DNA of 64,000 bases. Origin: an uncultured Erythrobacter sp. GTDB taxonomy: Bacteria > Pseudomonadota > Alphaproteobacteria > Sphingomonadales > Sphingomonadaceae. Below, one piece after another: positions 47,578 to 57,341 of the stretch (position 1 is its first letter; each line of letters begins with the position of its first letter). The position numbers were made by a program, and so were the translations under genes. The stretch covers positions 150,414-214,413 of the forward strand of contig CAJXJR010000004.1 in NCBI GenBank assembly GCA_913055155.1, written 5' to 3'. The notes under the pieces were generated by a model that searched no databases, was not told the origin of the DNA, and saw only the letters and a program-made list of their open reading frames with translations.

Positions 47578-47894
47578 TGAGCGAGACGCCCGCCATCGCA
47601 CAGGGGTTCGCCAGTTGCGAAAAGCCCGAGCGGTATATCCAGCAACTCGTCAGCCACTGGAGCCACAAGATGGCGACCACCTATGACGAGGGCGACGGCA
47701 TGGGCGCCTTTCCCTTCTCCGACGTGGAAAGCGCGGTGATGCTGGCCCGGCCGGGCGGCATCGCCATAACGCTGACCACTGCCGACCAGGAGCGCAACGA
47801 GCACCTGCGCGGCGTGATCGAACGCCATCTCGACCGCTTCGCCTTTCGCGAGGCACCGCTGGATTACAAATGGGAAGAACCCAAGGAAGCCTGA
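47577..47894 (+). CDS. DUF2218 domain protein
   Basis: A 105-residue protein that starts by overlapping the ligJ stop. The sequence RYIQQLVSHWSHKMATTYDEGDG, then FPFSDVESA and a C-terminal HLDRFAFREAP block, is the DUF2218 pattern, in which the His-x6-10-Lys region and RFAFRE are typical. The function of the family is not settled. It is inserted between ligJ and ligA, which are adjacent in the SYK-6 order that I recall, so it may modulate the dioxygenase (for example through its iron), but that is inference. Confidence 0.75.
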   Translation: MSETPAIAQGFASCEKPERYIQQLVSHWSHKMATTYDEGDGMGAFPFSDVESAVMLARPGGIAITLTTADQERNEHLRGVIERHLDRFAFREAPLDYKWEEPKEA

Positions 47895-47895
47895 C

Positions 47896-49231
<1,336 letters not shown>

Positions 49232-49241
49232 ACCTTCACGA

Positions 49242-49281
49242 GGGGCGCTGGCGGAACAATCTCCGCCGGCGCCCCTTGTCT
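49242..49281 (+). terminator. hairpin between ligB and ligC (terminator or attenuator)
   Basis: GGGGCGCTGGCGG pairs with CCGCCGGCGCCCC around a short loop (49242-49275), followed by TTGTCT. The T-tract is weak. It could terminate part of the transcripts, set a ligB:ligC ratio or protect an RNA end. Its 5' arm is identical to that of the hairpin after ligC. Confidence 0.6.
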
Positions 49282-49322
49282 ATACGTAACCACTTGCAAC
49301 TCTCGAACGGGAGGAATTGTCC

Positions 49323-50285
49323 ATGAAAATCGCACTCGCCGGTGGCGGCGCCTTTGGTGAAAAGCATCTCGACGGCCTGAAGAACATCGATGGCGTGGAA
49401 GTGACCGCGCTGGTCGGCCGCCGCCAGGAACCCACCCAGGCCATGGCCGACAAGTACGGCATCGGCTTTGCCACCACCGATTACGAAGCCATGCTGGAAC
49501 GCGACGACGTAGACGCCGTGATCCTGTGCACGCCCACCCAGATGCACGCCGACCAGGCGATCAAGGCGATGGACGCGGGCAAGCACGTGGAAGTGGAAAT
49601 CCCGCTGGCCGACAGCTGGGCCGATGCCCAGGCCGTGCTGGCCAAGAGCCAGGAAACCGGCCTTGTCTGCATGGCCGGCCACACCCGCCGCTTCAATCCC
49701 AGCCACCAGTGGGTGAAGCAGCAGATCGACAAGGGCGACCTGGAAATCCTGTCGATGGACGTGGAGACCTATTTCTTCCGCCGCGAGAACAAGAACGCCA
49801 AGGGCGAACCGCGCAGCTGGACCGACCACCTGCTGTGGCACCACAGCGCCCACACCATCGACATCTTCCAGTACATGACCGGGGCGAAGGTGGTGAAGGC
49901 CAACATCCTGCAGGGTCCCAAGCACCCCAAGCTGGGCATCGCCATGGACCAGTCGATCCAGATGAAGACCGACAAGGGCCAGATCCTGACCCTGTCGCTG
50001 TCGTTCAACAACGAAGGGCCGTTCGGCACCTTCTTCCGCTACATCGGCGACACCGGCACCTACCTTGCCCGGTATGACGACCTGTACGACGGGTTCGACA
50101 AGCAGATCGACCTGTCGGGGGTGGACGTGCCGTCGAACAACGGCATCGAACTGCAGGACCGCGAGTTCATTTCCGCGATTCGCGAAGGCCGCGAGCCCAA
50201 CAGTTCGGTGGCACAGGTGCTCGATTGCTATCGCGTGATCGGTGAGTTGGCCGCCAGCCTGGAAGAGCAGGACGGCTGGTCCTGA
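49323..50285 (+). CDS. ligC: 4-carboxy-2-hydroxymuconate-6-semialdehyde dehydrogenase LigC
   Basis: A 320-residue Gfo/Idh/MocA-fold enzyme. MKIALAGGGAFGEKHLDGL is the NADP site, followed by VILCTPTQMHADQ, AGHTRRFNPSH and a WTDHLLWHHSAHTID catalytic region. It oxidises the LigAB product, cyclising to 2-pyrone-4,6-dicarboxylate. The ATG at 49323 is behind GGGAGGAA; an upstream TTG is in frame. Last gene of the lig run, followed by a Rho-independent terminator. Confidence 0.93.
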   Translation: MKIALAGGGAFGEKHLDGLKNIDGVEVTALVGRRQEPTQAMADKYGIGFATTDYEAMLERDDVDAVILCTPTQMHADQAIKAMDAGKHVEVEIPLADSWADAQAVLAKSQETGLVCMAGHTRRFNPSHQWVKQQIDKGDLEILSMDVETYFFRRENKNAKGEPRSWTDHLLWHHSAHTIDIFQYMTGAKVVKANILQGPKHPKLGIAMDQSIQMKTDKGQILTLSLSFNNEGPFGTFFRYIGDTGTYLARYDDLYDGFDKQIDLSGVDVPSNNGIELQDREFISAIREGREPNSSVAQVLDCYRVIGELAASLEEQDGWS

Positions 50286-50331
50286 GTCAAGAATCGGTCA
50301 CAAACGTTTAATTCTTTAACCTTTATTACCG

Positions 50332-50367
50332 GGGCGCTGGCGGCAAGGGCCGTCAGCGCCCCTTTTG
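50332..50367 (+). terminator. Rho-independent terminator after ligC
   Basis: GGGGCGCTGGCGG at 50332-50344 pairs with CCGTCAGCGCCCC at 50351-50363, with two non-canonical positions and a 6-base loop, followed directly by TTTT. It is a convincing end to the plus-strand lig operon. Confidence 0.85.
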
Positions 50368-50438
50368 CGTGCATTCCAGCGTTAACGAATTGGACACTTT
50401 TGTCTTGGACGAAGAGTCAAATAAACGGAGAGAATGCC

Positions 50439-50801
50439 TTGGGCGTTGCGGAAAAACTGGATGAACTGGAAAAGCTAACGCTCGGCTTCCAGGCGTCGCT
50501 GCGACAGGAACCCCGCAACGCTGCCGACCGCGTCATGGCCATGCGCGAAGAGTTCAACGACCTTTGTGTCGGCCTCGTCCAGGAAATGGCCGGCGATCCC
50601 CGCATTGCCCACAATCGCGAAGAGTTCGAAGCCATGCAGAATGCGATCGAAACACTGCGCGCCCGTACGATGACGCACCAGCGCAAATGGAACGCGACAC
50701 GCATCCAGCAGGATCCGCTGGGCTATTTCGACGCGGCGCAGCCGATCTACGACGTACTGCGCGAATTCGTGAAGAATGCGCGCGTTTTCGTGCGCGACTG
50801 A
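50439..50801 (+). CDS. small helical protein of unknown function
   Basis: A protein of about 120 residues, if it starts at the TTG at 50439 behind a GGAGAG site; the frame is open back to 50400. It is charged and mostly helical, with a repeated DELEK, EFNDL and REEF pattern suggesting coiled coil, and no domain that I recognise. It is monocistronic between the lig terminator and the aldo/keto reductase. Without a canonical start the exact N-terminus is unsure. Confidence 0.5.
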   Translation: MGVAEKLDELEKLTLGFQASLRQEPRNAADRVMAMREEFNDLCVGLVQEMAGDPRIAHNREEFEAMQNAIETLRARTMTHQRKWNATRIQQDPLGYFDAAQPIYDVLREFVKNARVFVRD

Positions 50802-50898
50802 GTTTTCCTCGCGTCTTCTGCCGAGTTGCAAGGGACATGCTCCCTTGTGTAGTCCCCTGTGCAAGCGACAACTGTCACACGCACTCAGGAGAAGCACC

Positions 50899-51900
50899 AT
50901 TTCCATCGCCAAACGCACAATCGCCGGCCGCGCCGTCCACCCGGTGGGCCTTGGCTGCATGAACCTGTCGTGGGCTTATGGCACCCCGCCCGAACACGAC
51001 GTGAAGGTAAAGCTGCTGAACAAGGCGCTGGACCTTGGCTATGACCATCTCGACACCGCCAATATCTATGGTGGCGGCAAGAACGAGGAACTGCTGGCCG
51101 AAGCGGTAATGCACCGCCGCGGCGAGTTCCTGCTGGCCAGCAAGTGCGGCATCGTGGTGGACGGCGCCAAGCGCGGCGTTTCCTGCGCGCCCGAGAGCAT
51201 TGCCGAGAACCTCGACAAGAGCCTGCAGCGCCTGAAGACCGACCATATCGACCTCTACTACATGCACCGCTTCGATCCGAAGGTGCCGATTGCCGACAGC
51301 GTGGGCGCCATGGTGCGGGCGATGGAGGCCGGCAAGATCGGGGCCTATGGCGTCTCCGAATGGAATGCCGCGCACATCCGTGAAGCCCACGCGGTCCACC
51401 CGGTGGCAGCGGTACAGCCCGAATATTCGCTGTGGACCCGCAACGTCGAACTCGGTGTGCTCGACACCTGCAAGGAACTGGGCATTGCCCTGGTTGCCTT
51501 CAGCAGCACCGGGCGCGGCGCCTTCGGCGGTGTGCTGCGCGATCCCTCCACGCTGGAGGAAAAGGACCTGCGCACCAAGATGCCGCGCTTCAACGCGGAA
51601 AACTGGCCGAAGAACCTGAAGGTGATCGAACAGTTCGAGGCGCTGGCGAAGGAAGTGGGCGTCACGCCTGCGCAGCTGGCCAACCGCTGGGTGCTGGAAC
51701 AGGGTGACGACTGCCACGTGATCCCCGGCACCACCTCGATCGCGCACATGGAGGAAAACTTCCACGCCGCCACGGTCGATATCCCGGCAGATGCCATCGC
51801 CAGGGCGGGCGAGATCGTGAACCATTCCACGGTCCACGGGCACCGGTATCACGATGCGATCCGCCCGACGATCGACACCGAAGAGTTCGAGGACGCCTGA
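50899..51900 (+). CDS. aldo/keto reductase, apparent ATT start
   Basis: A 333-residue (beta/alpha)8 reductase. VGLGCMNLSWAYG near the start, then DTANIYGGGKNEELL with the catalytic Tyr, and HIDLYYMHRFDP with the active-site His, are family blocks. The family N-terminus coincides with ATT at 50899 (ISIAKRTI...), with AGGAG seven bases before it. No ATG, GTG or TTG fits this position. The next in-frame ATG upstream lies 41 codons away at 50776, inside the previous gene, and would add a Cys/Arg-rich nonsense-like extension. It is probably a non-canonical start or a mutated ATG. The substrate is unknown; it could reduce aromatic aldehydes. Confidence 0.8.
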   Translation: MSIAKRTIAGRAVHPVGLGCMNLSWAYGTPPEHDVKVKLLNKALDLGYDHLDTANIYGGGKNEELLAEAVMHRRGEFLLASKCGIVVDGAKRGVSCAPESIAENLDKSLQRLKTDHIDLYYMHRFDPKVPIADSVGAMVRAMEAGKIGAYGVSEWNAAHIREAHAVHPVAAVQPEYSLWTRNVELGVLDTCKELGIALVAFSSTGRGAFGGVLRDPSTLEEKDLRTKMPRFNAENWPKNLKVIEQFEALAKEVGVTPAQLANRWVLEQGDDCHVIPGTTSIAHMEENFHAATVDIPADAIARAGEIVNHSTVHGHRYHDAIRPTIDTEEFEDA

Positions 51901-52715
51901 TGACCGGCGGGGGCCAGGGCGTGCGGGCCGAAATAGGTTATTGCGAGCGGACGCAGCGCCGCCCCTTCTTCTACGCCAACGCGCACGAAAAGGATTTCGT
52001 GCCGCTCGCTCCGGTAGAGGTCGAGATCCACGATGCGCGCGGGCGCGATTGCTCGCTCGACGTCGAGGGCTTCACACTGGTGGAGCATCGCAGCGCGCTG
52101 GCGGACCTGACCGATCTCGACGAGGTCAAGCGTGTCCATTCGGGAGAGATCGTCGAACTGCTTACTGCGCTGACGGGCTGCGATCATGTGGCGATGACAC
52201 CGATGGGCATCCTGCGCTTTTCCGAAAAGGCCGGCGCAAATGCGGCGCACGACAATTCGCATCCGGCGCGCTTCGTCCATGTCGACATGGCGAAGGAAGC
52301 CGCAGCCGCCGCGCGGGCGCAGGTCGCGCCCGAAGGCAGGCAAATCGTCCGCAGTGCGCAATACAACGTCTGGCGCGTGCTCAGCCCGCCGCCGCAGGAC
52401 GTGCCGCTGGGGCTGTGCGACTACAGCAGCATCGCTGCCGAAGACCTGATCGATTGCGAGGCGATATTCGATCCGCTGGACGGATCCCCCGAATGGGGCT
52501 TTCCCAACTACCTGCTGGCATACAACCCGGCGCACCGCTGGTTCTATTACAGCAACATGCATCCGGGCGAGGCGCTGGTGTTCAAGACCAGCGAGAGCGA
52601 CCCGGATCGCGCGCAATTGATGCCGCACGGCGCCTTCGACAATCCACTGGCGGGGAAGGACGCAGCGCCGCGCATAAGCCTGGAGATGCGCGGCACCGCC
52701 TACTGGTTCGCCTGA
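51900..52715 (+). CDS. CmcJ/NvfI-family oxidoreductase
   Basis: A 271-residue protein. It contains RRPFFYANAHEKDFVPL-type blocks, NSHPARFVHVDM, RSAQYNVWRVLSPPP and CEAIFDPLDGSP, which match the CmcJ/NvfI group of iron- and 2-oxoglutarate-type oxygenase-like proteins known from cephamycin and meroterpenoid biosynthesis. Here the role is probably catabolic modification of an aromatic or other small molecule. The start overlaps the AKR stop (TGATG), so the two are coupled. Confidence 0.7.
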   Translation: MTGGGQGVRAEIGYCERTQRRPFFYANAHEKDFVPLAPVEVEIHDARGRDCSLDVEGFTLVEHRSALADLTDLDEVKRVHSGEIVELLTALTGCDHVAMTPMGILRFSEKAGANAAHDNSHPARFVHVDMAKEAAAAARAQVAPEGRQIVRSAQYNVWRVLSPPPQDVPLGLCDYSSIAAEDLIDCEAIFDPLDGSPEWGFPNYLLAYNPAHRWFYYSNMHPGEALVFKTSESDPDRAQLMPHGAFDNPLAGKDAAPRISLEMRGTAYWFA

Positions 52716-52756
52716 CGGAAACCTGTCGGGGACGTCATCGAGGGGAGAACGATGGA

Positions 52757-53749
52757 ATGAGCAGAAGCAAGACGACACTCGCAGCAGTGGCGATGGCCAC
52801 CATGGCCGCGGCCATGCCGGCGCACGCACAGGATGCGCCGGCGCCCGAGGCGGAGGAACCGGGCGAGAGCCTGGCCGAGATGATGGCGCGCGTGAACCTG
52901 CTGCCGGATACCCCCGGCGACGGTCCCTATCCCTCGATGATCGAAGTGGTGGCACCCCTGCCGGAACACGTGGTGTACCGTCCGGCCGATCTGGGCGCGG
53001 TCGGGCCAAACGGCCTGGGCGTGTTCGTCTGGGGCAACGGCGGCTGCGCTGCCGACGGGACCAGCACACGTTTCCACCTCTCGCAGATCGCCTCCTATGG
53101 CTATCTCGTCATCGCGCCCGGCCGCTGGCGCAGCGGCCCCAATGCCCAGGCTGAACCGGAACCGCAGCGCGGCCCGCCCGAGCCGGGCGAAACGCGCGCC
53201 TCGCCCACCAGTGCGGCACAGCTGATCGAAGCACTTGACTGGGCCCTGGCCGAAAACGCCCGGCCCGACAGCCCCTATTTCGGGCTGATCGATGAAAATG
53301 CATTGGCAGCGGGCGGCTTTTCCTGCGGCGGCGTGCAGGCGCTGACCATTGCCGGCGATCCGCGGCTGGATACGGTGGTGGTGCAGAATTCGGGCCTGCT
53401 GCCCGAAGGCGCGCCCCGGCTGGGCGGGATGGAACTGGGCAAGGACGGCCTCACCGCCCTGCACACCCCGGTACTCTATCTCGATGGCGGACCGGAAGAC
53501 ATTGCCTATGAAAACGGTCTCGATGATTACAACCGCATCGACCACGTGCCGGTGTTCTGGGTGAACACGCCCACCGGACACGGCGGCACCTATCACGAGC
53601 CGATGGGCGGCCGGAATGCAATGATCGTCGTCGACTGGCTGGAATGGCAATTGCGCGGCGACAGCGCGGCAGGCCGCACCTTCGCCGGCGCAAACTGCCG
53701 CCTGTGCACCGATCCCGAAGCGACGATCGAATACAAGAACTGGCCGTAG
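52757..53749 (+). CDS. exported alpha/beta-hydrolase
   Basis: A 330-residue protein with a signal peptide (TLAAVAMATMAAAMPAHAQ). The hydrolase body has FVWGNGGCAADG (oxyanion-hole side), GGFSCGGVQAL with the nucleophilic Ser, and a downstream His in TGHGGTYHEP. It looks like a periplasmic esterase or lipase-like enzyme (dienelactone/PET-hydrolase-like superfamily). It may release an aromatic acid from an ester outside the cytoplasm, for use by the route below; this is inference. The ATG at 52757 is behind AGGGGAG. Confidence 0.75.
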   Translation: MSRSKTTLAAVAMATMAAAMPAHAQDAPAPEAEEPGESLAEMMARVNLLPDTPGDGPYPSMIEVVAPLPEHVVYRPADLGAVGPNGLGVFVWGNGGCAADGTSTRFHLSQIASYGYLVIAPGRWRSGPNAQAEPEPQRGPPEPGETRASPTSAAQLIEALDWALAENARPDSPYFGLIDENALAAGGFSCGGVQALTIAGDPRLDTVVVQNSGLLPEGAPRLGGMELGKDGLTALHTPVLYLDGGPEDIAYENGLDDYNRIDHVPVFWVNTPTGHGGTYHEPMGGRNAMIVVDWLEWQLRGDSAAGRTFAGANCRLCTDPEATIEYKNWP

Positions 53750-53768
53750 CCAGGCCGGACGAACCGGC

Positions 53769-54269
53769 CTATTCCGCTTCAGCCGCTTCCCCTGCCGGAG
53801 CCTCTTCGGCGACTTGCGCGACGTTGTAGGCCGAACGGATCATCCAGCTGCCGCCGGGGTCCTTCGTCCACACCGTCTGGCTGGTCATCGGCAGCGTCAC
53901 CGGCTCGCCCGTTTCGGGGTCGCTGGTGGTGAAGGTGACCTCGCTGGTCAGCACCGCCAAGTCGTCGTTGGCCGAAGCCCAGCCGTCGGTCGGCTCGATG
54001 GTGATATCGAAATTCGGGTCCTCGATCAGGTGGGCGTATTCCTCGCCGATCGCCGCGCCACCTATCAGCACCGTGCCATCGGGGCGCACCAGCCGCGCAT
54101 CGTCGGCGTAGAGGCGGACAATGCCCACCACTTCGTCTGCATCGATGGCCTGCAGCTGCGATTGCTCGGTCAGCCGCACCGTCTCGACCACGTCGTCAGG
54201 GTTTGCGCCCCCGCCGCAGCCGGCCAGCAGCGTTGCCGTTGCAGCGATCATGAAAAGTCGTTTTGCCAT
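53769..54269 (-). CDS. SnoaL/NTF2-like lipoprotein
   Basis: A 166-residue protein with a lipoprotein signal (RLFMIAATATLLAGCGG, lipobox LLAGC). The mature part is an NTF2-like fold of the DUF4440 kind: VVGIVRLYADDARLVRPDG, GGAAIGEEY and a C-terminal strand pair with W residues. The protein is probably periplasmic and outer-membrane anchored. One of three SnoaL-type proteins in this block; function in binding or isomerising small molecules is likely, but the substrate is unknown. Confidence 0.65.
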   Translation of the reverse strand: MAKRLFMIAATATLLAGCGGGANPDDVVETVRLTEQSQLQAIDADEVVGIVRLYADDARLVRPDGTVLIGGAAIGEEYAHLIEDPNFDITIEPTDGWASANDDLAVLTSEVTFTTSDPETGEPVTLPMTSQTVWTKDPGGSWMIRSAYNVAQVAEEAPAGEAAEAE

Positions 54270-54377
54270 TCTCGGTTTCCCCTCATCGCCCCGTTTCGGG
54301 GCCGTCTGAAGCGAAGACCTAGGCAGGCGCGCAGCCGCTCACATTGATTTCGCGCAATCCCTGCGCACGTGGCCCGG

Positions 54378-55244
54378 TCACAGCGCCTGCGAATACATTT
54401 CGAGCAGTTCGCCCCAGGCACGCTCGGCTTCGGCCTCGGCGTAGACCGGGCTGTCGAGCACGGTCCAGCCGTGGTCGCCGTCGTAGACTTCCACGTGGAT
54501 GTCGGCGGCAGCCTCCGCTGCGGCAGCGGCCAGCAGGTCTTTCGCTTCCGGATCGCGCGCGTCGTCATCGCGGGAGATTGCGATCAGCGCATGGGCATCG
54601 GCGGCCATGTCGTCCAGCAAGTTGACCGGGGCCATCGGGGAATCGCCGGTCAGCCCGCCACCGTGGAAACTGCCCGCGGCCTTGATCCTTTCCGGTACGG
54701 CGGCGGCGGCCAGGATCGTCCAGCTGCCGGTCATGCAATAGCCCTGGTTGCCGATCCCGCGCGCGCTATCGACTGCGTCCTGCTCGTCCAGCCAGGCCAC
54801 TACGGCACGCGCAGTTTCCTGCACGGCTTCGGGCGTGTTCGCTTCGCGCCAAGGGGTTACCTTGTTCCAGCCATCGTTGTTGCGCCAGTCGTCGAAATCC
54901 TCGAACTGCTGGCCGGCAACGCTGCGGTAATAGGGGTTGGCGACGAGCACGGCATAGCCAGCCTCTGCCAGCCGCCGTCCCATCTGCACCTTGGCGGGCC
55001 GCAGGCCCGCGATGTCCGGCCACAGGATCACCGCAGGGTGCGAACCGCTGGCTGGATGGATGAACACGCCGTCAAAGGTGCCGCCCGGCGCATCGAAGGT
55101 GACGGTGTTCTCCACCAACCCGCCTGCTTCCGGCGCATCGCTGGCCATCGGCGCACAGGCGGCTACTGCCCCTGCCCCTGCCATCGCGCCGAACTGGCGG
55201 CGGTTGAGCGAACCCATCTTGGCGACTTGTTCCTGCGTGCACAT
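54378..55244 (-). CDS. dienelactone hydrolase-like enzyme, exported
   Basis: A 288-residue alpha/beta-hydrolase with an N-terminal twin-arginine-like export motif (NRRQFGAMAG) and an AAC site nearby, so it is probably a Tat-exported lipoprotein. The nucleophile is a Cys in NQGYCMTGSW, as in dienelactone hydrolases, with His in YDGDHGW and an Asp in between. Dienelactone hydrolases open lactones in chloroaromatic and aromatic routes. The start may instead be the ATG at residue 10. It is separated from the next gene by a 312-bp repeat-rich spacer. Confidence 0.75.
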   Translation of the reverse strand: MCTQEQVAKMGSLNRRQFGAMAGAGAVAACAPMASDAPEAGGLVENTVTFDAPGGTFDGVFIHPASGSHPAVILWPDIAGLRPAKVQMGRRLAEAGYAVLVANPYYRSVAGQQFEDFDDWRNNDGWNKVTPWREANTPEAVQETARAVVAWLDEQDAVDSARGIGNQGYCMTGSWTILAAAAVPERIKAAGSFHGGGLTGDSPMAPVNLLDDMAADAHALIAISRDDDARDPEAKDLLAAAAAEAAADIHVEVYDGDHGWTVLDSPVYAEAEAERAWGELLEMYSQAL

Positions 55245-55556
55245 GGCTGGTGATCCTCTGTCTTGTCCCGTTCTACGGCAAGGATAGCATGATGATTGTT
55301 TTTCGAAAGCGCCTCCGCGCTTTCGTCCTCGCTAGACGCGCTTCCCCCGGATCAAGTCCGGGGTCCGCGCCCGCTGCGGGCGGGCGTTCGCCCTTGCGGT
55401 CGGCTAGGCGCCGACCGTTTCCCGTGCTTCCCCCAAATGTGTGCGCTGATCTCGGTCGCGACCAGCGACCGACAGCCCGCGACCGCGGGTCGGCCGGTAG
55501 GCCGGAAGCCAAGCCGCGCGGACGCGCTGCGCCCGGCGCTTGAGGGAACAAACAAG
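55245..55556. repeat. 312-bp spacer with clustered REP-like hairpins
   Basis: No gene is evident. Several short palindromes are stacked: CGAAAGCG/CGCTTTCG (55304-55325), CCCCGGA-TCAAG-TCCGGGG (55345-55363), and a CGCCCGC-T-GCGGGCG dyad near 55367-55383, then a GGTCGCG-type repeated stretch. The GGATCAAGTCC core is common in REP elements of alphaproteobacteria. They probably act as intergenic repeats or transcript ends between two minus-strand genes. Confidence 0.55.
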
Positions 55557-56501
55557 TCAGGTCAACTGGTCCATCTCGATCTTCAGGCCTGCCTCGGCAT
55601 CCTTCATCGCCTTGCGCCGCAGCGCCTCGATATGGGCCCGGCCCAGGGGGCATTCCTCCACCGGCAGCGCGGCGATCTGCTTGGCGAATTCCTCGGTGAA
55701 GTCGATCGCGTGTTCGGGGTGCGTCAGGATCAGCCCGTCCTGCTGCGCCATGCCGCGCAGGATCTTCGCGCCGACCTCGTACGGGTCCATGCCGAACTGT
55801 TCGAACGCGGTGCCGAACTGCTCCAGTTCGCCTTCCTTGGGCTCGGCAAAACCGGCATCGCTGAACTGCTCGGGCCGCTTGTGCGCGCTGGCCCAGGCAT
55901 TGGTGCGGGTCAGCGCCGGGCAGCACAGCGAACAGCCGATGCCGTGCGGGGCAAGGTTGTACCGCAAGCTGTCGGTCAGCCCGCGCACGGCGAACTTGCT
56001 GGCGGTGTAGATACCCGCCTGCGGGCCGGGCAGGAAAGCGGCCATGCTGGCGACGTTCACGATATGACGGCGCCCGCTGGCGGCCTTGATGTGCGGCATG
56101 AAGCTTTGCAGCCCGTTCACCACGCCGCCGAAATTGACGCCCATGATCCAGTCGTAGTCGTCGTAGCTCGCCTCGTCCGTCGGCCCGAACACGCTGACCC
56201 CGGCATTGTTCACCAGCACGTGGACTTCGCCGAAATGGTCGACCACTTTCTCTGCGACCTGCGCAAAGCGCTGCCGGTCGGTCACGTCCAGCTTGCAGAA
56301 TAGCGGGGTCTCGTACCCCTTCTCGGCAAACCATGTCTCGGTCGCCGCGCGGTCGTCCTCGTTGCGGTAGGATAGCGCCACGCGCATCCCGGCATCGGCG
56401 AAAGCCTGCGCCGTGCCCAGCCCGATTCCCGTCACCGCGCCGGTGATGAAAGCCACGCGGCCCTGCCATTCCTCACGATAGTTCGAAGGGTCGACTGTCA
56501 T
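55557..56501 (-). CDS. short-chain dehydrogenase/reductase
   Basis: A 314-residue Rossmann enzyme. FITGAVTGIGLG is the cofactor motif, VLVNNAGVSVFG the NNAG block, NVASMAAFLPG the catalytic Ser and YTASKFA the YxxxK. It is longer than the usual 250 residues because of a C-terminal extension (about residues 200-314) with a Glu/Lys-rich tail. The natural substrate cannot be named; an alcohol of the surrounding catabolic route is the guess. It is divergent from a SnoaL-type gene with a 91-bp gap. Confidence 0.8.
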   Translation of the reverse strand: MTVDPSNYREEWQGRVAFITGAVTGIGLGTAQAFADAGMRVALSYRNEDDRAATETWFAEKGYETPLFCKLDVTDRQRFAQVAEKVVDHFGEVHVLVNNAGVSVFGPTDEASYDDYDWIMGVNFGGVVNGLQSFMPHIKAASGRRHIVNVASMAAFLPGPQAGIYTASKFAVRGLTDSLRYNLAPHGIGCSLCCPALTRTNAWASAHKRPEQFSDAGFAEPKEGELEQFGTAFEQFGMDPYEVGAKILRGMAQQDGLILTHPEHAIDFTEEFAKQIAALPVEECPLGRAHIEALRRKAMKDAEAGLKIEMDQLT

Positions 56502-56592
56502 TTCTCTTGCCTCTCCATGCCCGAAATGGGCTTCCCATGATCGTATCGATCGTTAGTATTGCATACAAACAGACATCGAGGGGAGAGTCGAT

Positions 56593-57336
56593 ATGAGTGA
56601 TGTGGAAAGCCGCCTGGACGCCTTGGAGAAGAGCGTCCACCGCCTGGAAGACGAAGCCGCCATCATCCGCCTGCAGATGGCCTATGGCTATTACATCGAT
56701 TACAACCGGCCCGAGGAAGTCGCCGCCCTTTTCGCCGAAGATGGCGCGGTGGTGTTCCTGTCGGGCGAATACGTCGGCTACGAAGGCGTGATGCGCCTTT
56801 ACGGCACCTGGTTCCAGAACCTGTTCACGCGTGGCCGCCGCGGCCCGGTGCATGGCCTGCTGCTGGATCACTTCCAGCTGCAACCCGTCGTCACCGTGGC
56901 CGAAGACCGCATGACCGCCAAGGGCAGGTTCCGCGGCATGCTGGCCGGTGGCTGGCATGACGAGGCGATGGACTGGAAGCCCGACGGCCCGCCGCAGCAG
57001 TTCTGGGAAGCCGGCATCTACGAGAACGACTACGTGCGCGAGCCCGGCCCCGACGGCAAGCTGGTGTGGAAGATCAAGCGCCTCAACTACCTGATGCAGT
57101 GGCAGGGCGATTATGAAACCGGCTGGGCCAAGACCACCGCGCACCTGCAACCCGCGACGCAGGCCTATCCGGAAAACCCGCTGGGCCCGGATCGTATCCT
57201 GCCCAAGGAAGACTGGCGCACCACCTGGCCCAACCGCCATCCGGTGGAAATGAGCTTTGCCCACCCCGTGCTGGGCGAGGCGTTCCGGGTCGGCGAATTC
57301 ACCAAGCTGATGACGAAAGAGAACTTCGAGGGGTAA
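56593..57336 (+). CDS. SnoaL/NTF2-like domain protein
   Basis: A 247-residue cytoplasmic protein. The N-terminal leader (ESRLDALEKSVHRLEDEAAIIRLQMAYGYYID) contains a predicted helix, then the NTF2 fold with EEVAALFAEDGAVVFLSGEY and later tryptophan-rich strands. Proteins with this leader occur beside aromatic degradation and steroid routes. It lacks an evident catalytic set. The next SnoaL-type lipoprotein gene follows five bases after its stop, so the two are cotranscribed with a LigW-like gene. ATG behind GGGGAG. Confidence 0.65.
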   Translation: MSDVESRLDALEKSVHRLEDEAAIIRLQMAYGYYIDYNRPEEVAALFAEDGAVVFLSGEYVGYEGVMRLYGTWFQNLFTRGRRGPVHGLLLDHFQLQPVVTVAEDRMTAKGRFRGMLAGGWHDEAMDWKPDGPPQQFWEAGIYENDYVREPGPDGKLVWKIKRLNYLMQWQGDYETGWAKTTAHLQPATQAYPENPLGPDRILPKEDWRTTWPNRHPVEMSFAHPVLGEAFRVGEFTKLMTKENFEG

Positions 57337-57341
57337 GGAGC

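Noticed and set aside
55245..55556. CRISPR array in the repeat-rich spacer
   Set aside because: The palindromes are different from each other, without regular spacing or a repeated direct unit, and no cas genes are nearby.
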